From: Merdicola sp905200315 | Lineage (GTDB): Bacteria; Bacillota; Clostridia; TANB77; CAG-508 | Direction of reading: 5' to 3' | Assembly (NCBI GenBank): GCA_902461935.1 | Contig: CABPZP010000006.1 | Span: forward strand, 17,354-81,353 | Length of the DNA stretch: 64,000 bases | In this document: positions 50,726 to 58,865 of the stretch, piece after piece | How positions within the stretch are numbered: the first letter of the stretch is position 1 | Layout: each line of letters starts with the position of its first letter | Notes under the pieces: model-generated | The model's database searches: none | What the model was told of the DNA's origin: nothing | The model's input: only the letters and a program-made list of their open reading frames with translations | Translations under genes and position numbers: made by a program

Positions 50726-51934
50726 ATGAACAAAGTAAAAGAAGAAAATAAAATGTTAATTATGCTAGCTTTTTTTAGTATATCTGTTGGCTTATGGGGA
50801 AATTTTAGACAACTTTGGTTACAAGATAATAATTTTGCAGTAACTAATATTAGCAATATATTGAGCATAGGAACATTTATAAGTTGTGTAATTATTGCAT
50901 TGATTGGAAAGTACGTAAAATTAGACAAGCTAAAAAATATGCTAGTAATTGTACTAATAGTTAAGTTGATAAATATGATTTGGTTATATACATTAAATCA
51001 TACAATGTATATACAATTAATTAATTTATCAATAATTATAGATATTGTAACAGAATATATAATTATTACAAGTATTTATCCTCTAATAACAACAATTGTA
51101 AAAACTGAAACAATCTATAGTAAACGTAGACTAACAGAATATTTATTTAGAGATATTGGTATTTTGTTTGGCGGAATATTTATTGGAAAGAGTATAGGAG
51201 GTTTAGTTGTAAATTATAACATATGTTTACTTATAGCCAATATATTTTTACTATTTTCTTTTACAGTATTATTAAATATAAAAGTAAATAATTCTACAAA
51301 CAATAAACATGAAGATATATCTTTAAAAAATATCTTTAAAGATAAAATTTTAAATTTATTTTCACTTTATGTATTAATTGGAACGATAGCAATGTCAACA
51401 GCGTTAGGGTTGAAAATGCTTACACTTACAAATTACTTTAAATTTAGCGACAATGTAGCAACTAATTATTTGTTAATTGTAGGATTACTAGCAGATATAT
51501 TTGGAATTATAGCATTAAAATATTTAACACCTAAAAATGACTATATAACAATTACCATAAAATTTGGAATTAGATTTTTTGCATATGTAATAGCTTTTAT
51601 ATCAAACAATATAGTAATTTCCTTAATAGCAATTACATGGTCTATATTTATTTCAACATCATACGAAAACATTTGTGATGCAGTATATATAAACAGATTA
51701 GAAAATAAATATCAGTTAAGTTTTTCAAATATATGCCATATAATTAGGTTTTTAGGTGAAGCAATAGGTGTGTATTTATGCGGTTTAATGTATGAAATAG
51801 GCTTAAGATATATGCTTGGATTATCAGCTCTACTTATGATCTTTCAAATAAGTTTGGCATATTATTTGATATATTTACGAAAAAGAGAAAAAATTAACAT
51901 AGAGGTAAATAAAAATGAAAAAATTAGAAATTAA
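50726..51934 (+). CDS. MFS-type transporter
   Basis: 402 residues with about twelve membrane helices and a central loop (about 190-205, NNSTNNKHEDISLKNIF). Features include WGNFRQLWLQDNNF at the first helix and TEYLFRDIGILFGGIFIG. The substrate is unknown. It follows the HAD by three bases and closes the resident cassette before a strong terminator. Like the carriers on the element, it may export a modified small molecule. Confidence 0.78.
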   Translation: MNKVKEENKMLIMLAFFSISVGLWGNFRQLWLQDNNFAVTNISNILSIGTFISCVIIALIGKYVKLDKLKNMLVIVLIVKLINMIWLYTLNHTMYIQLINLSIIIDIVTEYIIITSIYPLITTIVKTETIYSKRRLTEYLFRDIGILFGGIFIGKSIGGLVVNYNICLLIANIFLLFSFTVLLNIKVNNSTNNKHEDISLKNIFKDKILNLFSLYVLIGTIAMSTALGLKMLTLTNYFKFSDNVATNYLLIVGLLADIFGIIALKYLTPKNDYITITIKFGIRFFAYVIAFISNNIVISLIAITWSIFISTSYENICDAVYINRLENKYQLSFSNICHIIRFLGEAIGVYLCGLMYEIGLRYMLGLSALLMIFQISLAYYLIYLRKREKINIEVNKNEKIRN

Positions 51935-51946
51935 ATGTGAAAAAGC

Positions 51947-51972
51947 TCACCAATATTTTTGGTGATTTTTTT
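51947..51972 (+). terminator. Rho-independent terminator
   Basis: TCACCAA (51947-51953) pairs with TTGGTGA (51959-51965), followed by T7. It separates the cassette from the ABC transporter. Confidence 0.88.
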
Positions 51973-51994
51973 GTGACAATTTTTATAGTTTGAG

Positions 51995-52013
51995 AGTCAC
52001 TTAATAGTCACTT
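51995..52013 (+). promoter_or_regulatory. Direct-repeat operator in front of the ABC transporter
   Basis: AGTCACTT occurs at 51995-52002 and 52006-52013, 11 bases apart (one helical turn), about 45 bases before the ribosome site. OmpR-type regulators bind such tandem repeats; the regulator at 43254 is the natural candidate. Confidence 0.5.
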
Positions 52014-52056
52014 TAAATGTTTATACTAAATACAACATATTTAAGGAGGAAGAAAA

Positions 52057-52740
52057 ATGGAAATATTAAAAGTTGAAAATTTATGCAAAACATATGGAAA
52101 GGGAGAAAATACAGTTAAAGCTGTAGATGATATTTCTTTTTCTGTTGAAAGGGGAGAATTTGTTGCAATTATAGGAGCTAGTGGAAGTGGAAAATCTACT
52201 TTATTGCATTTAATTGGTGGTGTGGATAGACCAACTTCCGGAAAAGTGTATATCGATGGTAAAGACATTTATACCTTAAATGATGATAATCTTGCTATTT
52301 TTAGAAGAAGGCAGGTAGGACTTATCTATCAATTTTATAATTTAATACCTGTATTAAATGTTGTAGAAAACATTACATTACCTACAAAACTTGATGGAAG
52401 AGAAGTTAATAATAAAAGACTTAATGAATTATTAATAACTTTAGGACTAGAAAGAAGAAGTTTTAACTTGCCAAACCAATTGTCTGGAGGACAACAACAA
52501 CGTGTTTCTATTGGTAGGGCTATGATGAATGAACCTGCATTAATGCTTGCAGATGAACCAACAGGTAACTTAGATTCTAAAGCAAGCGATGAAATAATTT
52601 CATTATTACGACTTTCAAATAAAAAATATAATCAAACAGTTATTATAATAACCCACGATGAAAAAATAGCCTTAGAGGCAGATAGAATTATTACAATAGA
52701 TGATGGAAAAATAATAAAAGATGAAAGGAATGGAAAATAA
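52057..52740 (+). CDS. ABC transporter ATP-binding protein (BceA/LolD/MacB type)
   Basis: 227 residues with all ATPase motifs: Walker A GASGSGKST (40-48), Q-loop YQFYNLIPVL, signature LSGGQQQR (142-149), Walker B LMLADE (162-167) and H-loop His200. The type and length match antimicrobial-peptide and lipid-exporter ATPases (BceA/MacB group). It is translated from AAGGAGG and overlaps the permease start by one base (TAATG). With the two-component system it probably forms a peptide-antibiotic detoxification module. Confidence 0.95.
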   Translation: MEILKVENLCKTYGKGENTVKAVDDISFSVERGEFVAIIGASGSGKSTLLHLIGGVDRPTSGKVYIDGKDIYTLNDDNLAIFRRRQVGLIYQFYNLIPVLNVVENITLPTKLDGREVNNKRLNELLITLGLERRSFNLPNQLSGGQQQRVSIGRAMMNEPALMLADEPTGNLDSKASDEIISLLRLSNKKYNQTVIIITHDEKIALEADRIITIDDGKIIKDERNGK

Positions 52741-55406
52741 TGAAAGTTTTAAATGAACTAAGTATAAAAGACTTAAAGCTAAACAAAAAAAGGTCAATAG
52801 TAATTATAATTGGAATAATATTATCAACTGCTTTAATATGTGGAGTTGCAGGTTTAGTAACAAGCTTTCAAAAAACTTTTGTAGAAACTTCAAAAAGAAA
52901 TTCTGGAAATTATCATACAATTTTTTACGATGTACCTAAAGATGAGCTAAAATATATAGAAGAAAATAGGGGAGTTGAAAACTATTATTTATCTGAAGAA
53001 CTTGGATTTAGCTACATACCAAATGCAAAGGTTACAACTGATGAAGAAAAGCCGTATGTTAATATTATTTCAATGGATGATAACTTTTTAAAAAATATGG
53101 CAATAGATATAAAAGAGGGAAGACTACCTGAAAATGATTCAGAGCTTGCAATTTCAACAAGAATAAACGAAAAATATAAAACAAATTTTAAAGTTGGAGA
53201 CACTATAACATTAGATGTAGGAGAATTACAATTAGAAGATGGCACAAAATTAAATAAACATAATTCTTATTTAAACAATACAGGTGAAAATGAAGAAATT
53301 CAACAAGAGGAAATTATAAATTCCAAAGTAAAAACTTATAAAATTGTAGGAATAATTGAAAGGCCAGAAACTTGTATTGAACCTATGGAGGCTCCATGGT
53401 TCACAGTTCTTACAAAAATGCAAAAAATAGAAAATAAATCTAATATAGCTGTTTTATATACAAATCCTTATGATTATGTTAAAAATACAGAAAATATAAA
53501 TAAAATGGAAAAAAACGAAAATAATACAGAACCACAATATACTTTTGGAGGATTACGAAACAAATATAAAAGTTATAAATATGATATAAAAATAAACTCT
53601 GAATTATTAGCATATGAAGGTGCAAATTTAAGCGATGAAACTTTAAAATTAATATATGGTCTGGGAGCATTTATAATGGCTATAGTATTAGTTTCAAGTG
53701 TGTTTGTAATAAGAAATGGATTTGCAATTTCAATTACAGAAAGGTTAAAGCAATATGGTATGCTTTCAAGCATAGGAGCAACAAAAAAGCAAATAAAGAA
53801 AAGTGTATATTTTGAAGGATTTATTTTAGGAATAATAGGGATTCCTTTAGGAATTTTAAGCGGAATTTTGGCAATTTATATTTTAGTGCAAGTTGTAAAT
53901 TATATCTTAAAAGACTTTATTACAAACAGTTCTTTGCTAACATATAGTATATCTTGGAGTGCTATTATAGTTAGTATTGTTGTTGCAACTATAACAATAT
54001 GGCTATCATGTAAAAAATCTGCAAAAAAGGCATCAAAAGTAACTCCTATTGAAGCTATAAGAAGTTCAGAAGATGTAAAACTAAAAGCTAAAAAAATAAA
54101 ATGTCCTAAAATAATAACAAAAATATTTAAAACAGGAGGAGAAATTGCATATAAAAACTTAAAAAGAAGTAAGAAAAAGTACAGAACAACAGTTATTTCA
54201 ATAATTGTAAGTGTTGTAATATTTATTGCAATATCAAGCTTTATAGAATATGGATTTAAAATGTCAAGTGCATATTATACAGAAATTGACTATGACTATG
54301 TTGTGTATTGCAACAATAATGTATCTCCAGAAGATAAAGAAGAATATTTAAAAGAAAAAGAAAAAAATACTAAAATACTAGCAGATATATCTAATTTAGC
54401 AGATGTTGATGAATATTCAATAAATAAATATATTTCTTTAGAAATGCCTATGGATGACAAACACAAAGCAGAATTAACTGAATATGGAAAATATATAAAA
54501 GAACATTATTTAGCTAACGTAGAAATTGATACTGTGAACATTGTATCACTTAGTAAAGATGAGTATAATAGATACTTAAAAAAGATAGGCGGGAATTATG
54601 ATAGCTACAAAGATGGAGCAATATTAGTAGATAATAATATAAATACTGTTGAAAATGGAAAAAAAGCACAAGGAAGTATGTATAACTGGAAAAAAGGAGA
54701 TACAATACAAGGAAAAATAAATAATAAAGATTACAGTATAAAAATAATAAATAAAACAGAAGAAACAGTAAAAGGTATAAATAATTTGTATAATACAGAA
54801 GCCACATTAATTGTAAGTGATGAATGGTTAGAAAAAAATATTGGAGATTATGAAACAATTTCAATGTATGCAAAAACAAAAGATGCTGATAAATTAGATG
54901 AAGAAATAGAACAATACAAACAAGAAAAAAATATAGAAAATAGTGAAATTAGAATTTTTAATATTCAAGAAAGTGTAAGAGCACAAAATGCTGTAGTACT
55001 TGTTATATCAATATTCTTATATGGGTTTATAGGTGTAATTACTTTAATAGGAGTTACTAATATATTTAATACTATAACTACAAATATGAATTTAAGAAAA
55101 AAAGAATTTGCAATGTTAAAATCAATAGGAATGACCAAAAAAGAATTTAATAGAATGATAAGATTAGAAAGTATTTTTTATGGAGTTAAATCTTTAATAA
55201 TAGGAATACCAATAGGAATATTACTTTCATACGGAATGTATAACGTATTTAAAGATAATATGCAAATGAGCTATAACTTACCATTAAAAGCAATTATAAT
55301 ATCAATTATATTTGTTTCAATTATAATAGGAATTATAATGAAATATTCTATGAGCAAAATAAATAAACAAAATATAATTGAAACAATTAGAAATGATAAT
55401 ATTTAG
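52740..55406 (+). CDS. FtsX/MacB-type ABC transporter permease
   Basis: 888 residues: TM1 about 18-40, a large external domain, a first FtsX block of three helices (about 302-410, with ITERLKQYGMLSSIGATKKQ), a further helix at about 482-500, a second external domain, and a C-terminal FtsX block (about 745-880, with LRKKEFAMLKSIGMTKKEFN). The duplicated L-x-S-I-G-x-T-K-K sequence marks the two coupling helices. Such permeases act with BceA/MacB-like ATPases against cell-wall peptide antibiotics; the substrate here is not known. It ends just before repeat copy 2. Confidence 0.92.
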   Translation: MKVLNELSIKDLKLNKKRSIVIIIGIILSTALICGVAGLVTSFQKTFVETSKRNSGNYHTIFYDVPKDELKYIEENRGVENYYLSEELGFSYIPNAKVTTDEEKPYVNIISMDDNFLKNMAIDIKEGRLPENDSELAISTRINEKYKTNFKVGDTITLDVGELQLEDGTKLNKHNSYLNNTGENEEIQQEEIINSKVKTYKIVGIIERPETCIEPMEAPWFTVLTKMQKIENKSNIAVLYTNPYDYVKNTENINKMEKNENNTEPQYTFGGLRNKYKSYKYDIKINSELLAYEGANLSDETLKLIYGLGAFIMAIVLVSSVFVIRNGFAISITERLKQYGMLSSIGATKKQIKKSVYFEGFILGIIGIPLGILSGILAIYILVQVVNYILKDFITNSSLLTYSISWSAIIVSIVVATITIWLSCKKSAKKASKVTPIEAIRSSEDVKLKAKKIKCPKIITKIFKTGGEIAYKNLKRSKKKYRTTVISIIVSVVIFIAISSFIEYGFKMSSAYYTEIDYDYVVYCNNNVSPEDKEEYLKEKEKNTKILADISNLADVDEYSINKYISLEMPMDDKHKAELTEYGKYIKEHYLANVEIDTVNIVSLSKDEYNRYLKKIGGNYDSYKDGAILVDNNINTVENGKKAQGSMYNWKKGDTIQGKINNKDYSIKIINKTEETVKGINNLYNTEATLIVSDEWLEKNIGDYETISMYAKTKDADKLDEEIEQYKQEKNIENSEIRIFNIQESVRAQNAVVLVISIFLYGFIGVITLIGVTNIFNTITTNMNLRKKEFAMLKSIGMTKKEFNRMIRLESIFYGVKSLIIGIPIGILLSYGMYNVFKDNMQMSYNLPLKAIIISIIFVSIIIGIIMKYSMSKINKQNIIETIRNDNI

Positions 55407-55424
55407 TGTTATTCTAAATTAAAA

Positions 55425-55784
55425 ACAGATAATTACTTGCCAATTATCTGTTTTTTTGATATAAAAAGACAAGATGATATAGAAAAGAATGGAGTAATAA
55501 ATGAATATAGGAATAGATATAGATAATGTAATATCAAATTTTGATGAAGCTTTATTAGAAGAATATTTAAAACACGATAACGATTTAAAAGGAACGGGAA
55601 TTGTTAATAAAGACTTGCATATGACAGAGGGAATGTTTGACTGGACAGAAAAAGAGGAAAGAGAATTTTATTTAGCTAACATTGAAAGAATTGTAAAAAC
55701 ACTAAACGTTAAAGATGGAGCAAAAGAGTATATAGATAAATTAAAACAAGATGGACATAATATTTTTATTATTACAGGTAGAGA
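55425..55784. repeat. 360-bp direct repeat, copy 2
   Basis: Same sequence as 45167-45526 (two differences). It begins exactly at the terminator hairpin after the permease and ends inside the HAD gene at the point where the second copy is frameshifted. Confidence 0.97.
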
Positions 55785-56071
55785 ATAATGGTGAATATGC
55801 AAATCCGGTTGAAATGACTCAAAAATGGTTAAATAAAAATAAAATTTATTATGATAAATTAATTGTAAATGCTAGAGAAAAATCATCTGTATGTAAAAAT
55901 GAAAATATTGATTTATTTATTGATGATCAACTTAATAATTGTTTGAGTATTTCAAATGTAGGAATAAAAACAATTATGATAACTGATAAAATTTATAACT
56001 ATGATGAAATTACACAATTAAAAAATTGGAATGAAATATATGAATATATAAAAAAGCAGAGTAATAAATGA
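55501..56071 (+). pseudogene. Chimeric, frameshifted HAD phosphatase
   Basis: Codons 1-94 are identical to the HAD part of the fusion gene at 45243. An extra A at 55784-55785 then shifts the frame (IITGRE instead of RDNGEY), and the other frame continues NGEYANPVEMTQKWLNKNKI to DLFIDDQLNNC and WNEIYEYIKK, resembling the HAD at 50138. So this is a different cassette member whose 5' part was overwritten by the repeat. No full-length protein is made unless the frameshift is a sequencing error. A terminator follows at once. Confidence 0.85.
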
Positions 56072-56102
56072 AAAAAGTGGAGCTGATGTTGCTCCACTTT
56101 TT
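56072..56102. terminator. Bidirectional terminator
   Basis: AAAAAGTGGAGC (56072-56083) pairs with GCTCCACTTTTT (56091-56102), between the HAD remnant and the converging nucleotidyltransferase gene. Confidence 0.9.
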
Positions 56103-56925
56103 ATCTTTCTTCTGGTTCTATTTTTTTAGCTTTAGAAGAATCAATTTTACTTGTAGAAATACCATCTTTAGGTCTATCTGTAAATACAATATCTATGCCA
56201 TATTCATTTAATCTTTGTTCAAAATCTTTCCAATTTGAGCTTCCTTTCCAATCGCTTCCTACAAAAATTGCTTCAAATTGTTCTCCACATATGTTTCTTA
56301 CTTTATCTATGGCTTTTATTTTATCATAGTCATCTGTTACTATTGCAATATCAACATATTTAATATGGGAAAGTATTAATCTTCTTGTTTTTTCATCAAC
56401 AGATGAAATTTTGTGTTTATATTCTCGTATTAATCTATCTGAATTTGCAGCTACAATTACTTTTTCGCATTGTTTAGACATATCTCTTAAATGTTCCATA
56501 TGACCTTTATGAAAATTGCTAAATGCTCCAGAAGCATAACCTAATTTATATTTCTTTTCTATATTCATGTGATGTTTTGAAGTTTGTTGTTCTTTTTGCC
56601 TTAATAGTTTTGAATCTAACGCAGATGAAATTAAATTTTTATCAAGTGAATTAATTAAAAACGCACCATCAACAAAATCTAAAGCTTCTGCTAAATTAAT
56701 TCTATCTTCATCTGAAATTGTACCCTTAAAAATTCTGTTTTTGCCTAAATGTTCCAATAAATCATCAGAATAAAGCCCTAAATAAAATTCTGCGTTATTT
56801 TGAATTGCATATTTGGATTCTTCTAGTAATCTTAAAAAAGTTGCTTTGCTAAAATAGTCACAAATTGCTCTTGTAACATAAATATTTCTACCATCTTTGT
56901 TATAAAATTTTCCATTTGGATTCAT
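56101..56925 (-). CDS. Cytidylyltransferase-like protein with a second degenerate domain
   Basis: 274 residues in two similar halves. The C-terminal half (about 125-260) is an active-looking nucleotidyltransferase: YASGAFSNFHKGHMEHLRDM has the HxGH motif (HKGH), then VIVAANSDRLI, and DGISTSKI stands for the R-T-x-G-I-S-T motif. The N-terminal half (about 1-105) repeats the fold (FYLGLYSDDLLEHLGKNRIF, SDEDRINLAEALDFVDGAFL) but has lost HxGH. The layout recalls two-domain cytidylyltransferases such as the phosphoethanolamine enzyme. It would activate a phosphorylated alcohol or sugar with CTP; the substrate is unknown. It lies 18 bases downstream of the PF00882-like gene. Confidence 0.75.
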   Translation of the reverse strand: MNPNGKFYNKDGRNIYVTRAICDYFSKATFLRLLEESKYAIQNNAEFYLGLYSDDLLEHLGKNRIFKGTISDEDRINLAEALDFVDGAFLINSLDKNLISSALDSKLLRQKEQQTSKHHMNIEKKYKLGYASGAFSNFHKGHMEHLRDMSKQCEKVIVAANSDRLIREYKHKISSVDEKTRRLILSHIKYVDIAIVTDDYDKIKAIDKVRNICGEQFEAIFVGSDWKGSSNWKDFEQRLNEYGIDIVFTDRPKDGISTSKIDSSKAKKIEPEER

Positions 56926-56943
56926 AAATACACCTCACTCTAT

Positions 56944-57474
56944 TTAATTCAATCTTTTTAATTTACGTATTTTGTCCCATTTTTCTGTATAATTAGTAGC
57001 CTCAATTTCTTGCTTTATAGTATTTAATGTATAATTAGATACTATAGATATTGTTTTTTCTGCAAGTTCTTTATGGAGTATTTTAGTTTTGCCTTCAGCA
57101 TAGAAAACTTTATCCTTAATTTGTTCTAATATTTCTACATTATATTTTTCTATAAGATATTTATTTAAAATATCATAATCATTGTAAATATCTTTAGAAG
57201 TACACTCTAATAGCTTGTTATAAAATATATAATCTGTTACTAAATGTAAAAAATAACCTTTATTAAAGTCTGTATCAATATTATTTTTTTCTAAATATTT
57301 TCGCAAATAAAGAATAGAACTACTTTCTCCATAATGTGTTTCTCCTTTTTTTTCTTTTGTAGTGAAATCTGGAGAAATTGTTCCTAATAAAAATCCATTT
57401 TTATTTTTTATTTCGTTTGGATGTTTTTTCATATATTCATTAGCTGTTGCTAAATGTATAACATAACCTGGCAT
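56944..57474 (-). CDS. PF00882-like (zinc-dependent phospholipase C-fold) protein
   Basis: 176 residues. His/Asp metal-site pattern: MPGYVIHLATANEYMKKHPN, LLGTISPDF, THYGESS and GYFLHLVTDYIFY. It resembles the small cytoplasmic members of the zinc-dependent phospholipase C-like family (PF00882), whose function is unclear. A homologue lies at 61791 in the same window. It is co-directional with, and upstream of, the nucleotidyltransferase. Ribosome site AAGGAGAT on the minus strand. Confidence 0.75.
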   Translation of the reverse strand: MPGYVIHLATANEYMKKHPNEIKNKNGFLLGTISPDFTTKEKKGETHYGESSSILYLRKYLEKNNIDTDFNKGYFLHLVTDYIFYNKLLECTSKDIYNDYDILNKYLIEKYNVEILEQIKDKVFYAEGKTKILHKELAEKTISIVSNYTLNTIKQEIEATNYTEKWDKIRKLKRLN

Positions 57475-57573
57475 TTTAAAATCTCCTTATAAAATATTCA
57501 TATCTATAAGTATACCTTAATTTACATAAAAATGCAAGTATAGGAAAATATATAAATTAAAAATAAAAAACTA

Positions 57574-57606
57574 TTGACTTAGAGCTAACTCCAAGTGATA
57601 TATAAT
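57574..57606 (+). promoter_or_regulatory. MerR-type promoter in front of a dxs-like remnant
   Basis: TTGACT (57574-57579) and TATATA (57599-57604) are 19 bases apart, with a dyad CTTAGAG-CTAA-CTCCAAG in the spacer. A long spacer and central dyad are the hallmarks of MerR-family activation. Confidence 0.6.
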
Positions 57607-57629
57607 AAACAGATAGGAGGAATAAACAT

Positions 57630-57947
57630 ATGTTAAAAGTTTTAAGTAAAATTAATGAACCAAAAGATTTAAAAGGTTTAACGATTGATGAGCTAAATAT
57701 TTTAGCAGAAGAAATAAGAGAGGGGTTATTTAACAGATTAACAAAAATTGGTGGACATTTTGGACCAAATTTTGGATTTGTAGAGGCAACAATCGCAATG
57801 CATTATGTATTTAATATAAGTTTTTGATTTACACAAGATAAAAGAATTAAAGCAGGAAAACAATTTGTAGATGTAGGAATAGCAGAAGAACATGCAGTTG
57901 CTCTAATATCTGGAATTGCAAAAAATGGAGGAAGTAGAAAAATATAA
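57630..57947 (+). pseudogene. Remnant of 1-deoxy-D-xylulose-5-phosphate synthase (dxs-like)
   Basis: The first 64 codons read MLKVLSKINEPKDLKGLTID and on to HFGPNFGFVEATIAMHYVF, the N-terminus of Dxs, then stop. The region straight after encodes KQFVDVGIAEEHAVALISGI, the D-x-x-I-A-E-E-H-A stretch from the middle of Dxs, before further stops. The hundreds of codons between are missing. It is a relic of a thiamine-diphosphate enzyme of isoprenoid synthesis, presumably a second copy, behind a MerR-type promoter. Confidence 0.8.
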
Positions 57948-57968
57948 TAATTAAATTTAAACATAGTT

Positions 57969-58000
57969 AAAACCAAATAATTGATAATTATTTGGTTTTA
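57969..58000 (+). terminator. Hairpin terminator
   Basis: AAAACCAAATAATT (57969-57982) pairs with AATTATTTGGTTTT (57986-57999) around GAT; A-rich 5' and T-rich 3' sides. Confidence 0.8.
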
Positions 58001-58042
58001 TGATATATAAGAGTTAAAAAAATGAAATACGGAGAAATTAAA

Positions 58043-58669
58043 GTGAATTATAATAATGAAAAAATAGTAATATTTGATTGGGGCGGAGTAATTGAAAGTC
58101 ATAAAGTAAATATTATAGAAAGAATAATAAAACATTTTAATGAACTTGAAACAGAAAATATTGTGGAAAGATATTATAGTAAATCTGTTCATAAATATGG
58201 AACTGATAATAGAAGTATACAGAACAATAAATGGTTCGAATCTTTGAATGAAGAATTTAATTTAAACTGCACTCCAGAAGAATTTTATGAATGCTATATA
58301 AAAGAATTTGATAAAGTTGAATATTATAAAAATGTTGTAGATTTTGCTCACAGTTTAAAAGATAAATGCAAAATAGGAATTCTATCAAACTTAGGAAGTA
58401 TAGATAAACAAAGACTTAACAAACAAGTTGATTTAAAACAATTTGATTATGTATGGCTTTCTTTTGAGTTAAAATGTAGAAAACCAGAAGAAAAAATATA
58501 TAAAATTGTTGAGAAAGATTGTAAATTAAAACCAGAAAATATCTTATTTATAGATGATAGCAAAGAAAATATAAAAACTGCCAAAAAACTAGGATGGAAT
58601 ACTTGTAATGCAACAGGAGAAGAATTGGATTTTATTAAAGAGAGTGTAAATAATTTTTTGAAAATTTAA
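58043..58669 (+). CDS. HAD-superfamily hydrolase (haloacid dehalogenase/phosphatase)
   Basis: 208 residues from GTG 58043, chosen because CGGAGA lies eight bases upstream; ATG 58022 has no ribosome site. Motif I is IVIFDWGGVIES, motif II GILSNLGS, motif III RKPEEKIYKIV and motif IV ILFIDDSKENIKTAK, ending KKLGWNTCNATG. This is the DxxGVI-type subfamily of HADs, sharing the DDSKENI ending style with the element HAD at 29325. The substrate is unknown. It stands between two MerR-type promoters and may be a survivor of the same cassette. Confidence 0.85.
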   Translation: MNYNNEKIVIFDWGGVIESHKVNIIERIIKHFNELETENIVERYYSKSVHKYGTDNRSIQNNKWFESLNEEFNLNCTPEEFYECYIKEFDKVEYYKNVVDFAHSLKDKCKIGILSNLGSIDKQRLNKQVDLKQFDYVWLSFELKCRKPEEKIYKIVEKDCKLKPENILFIDDSKENIKTAKKLGWNTCNATGEELDFIKESVNNFLKI

Positions 58670-58679
58670 TAAAAACTTC

Positions 58680-58710
58680 TTGACTTTGAGCTAGCTCAAA
58701 GTGATATATC
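58680..58710 (+). promoter_or_regulatory. MerR-type promoter in front of a truncated reading frame
   Basis: TTGACT (58680-58685), 19-base spacer with the near-perfect dyad TTTGAGCTAGCTCAAA, then TATATC (58705-58710). It is very similar to 57574. Confidence 0.65.
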
Positions 58711-58742
58711 TAATACATAATAATTTTAAGGAGGAATGGAAA

Positions 58743-58784
58743 ATGACAATAGCAGAAGTTACCAGTGGTTGTCTTTTTTTATAA
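58743..58784 (+). pseudogene. N-terminal stub, probably of a MerR-family regulator
   Basis: After AAGGAGGAATGGAAA an ATG begins MTIAEV, the usual start of the MerR helix-turn-helix (normally MTIAEVSKK...), but then reads TSGCLFL and stops. Given the MerR-type promoter just upstream, this is most simply the stump of a deleted, self-activating MerR-family regulator gene. The stub is short, so the call is tentative. Confidence 0.45.
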
Positions 58785-58815
58785 TAAAATCTTTTATTTT
58801 TATATCAAACAACTG

Positions 58816-58844
58816 TTTACAGTAGAACAAAAGTGTGGTATATT
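58816..58844 (+). promoter_or_regulatory. Promoter with LexA-like box for the Y-family polymerase
   Basis: The -35 is TTTACA (58816-58821) and the -10 TATATT (58839-58844), with a 17-base spacer. The spacer carries GAACAAAAGTGT (58825-58836), similar to the Gram-positive LexA half-site pair GAAC-N4-GTTC though imperfect. SOS control would be expected for this gene pair. Confidence 0.55.
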
Positions 58845-58865
58845 AAATATGCAGGAGGTGTATAT

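Noticed and set aside
57630..57827. Independent 65-residue gene
   Set aside because: The sequence is the N-terminus of Dxs and the next bases encode an internal Dxs segment, so it is a remnant.
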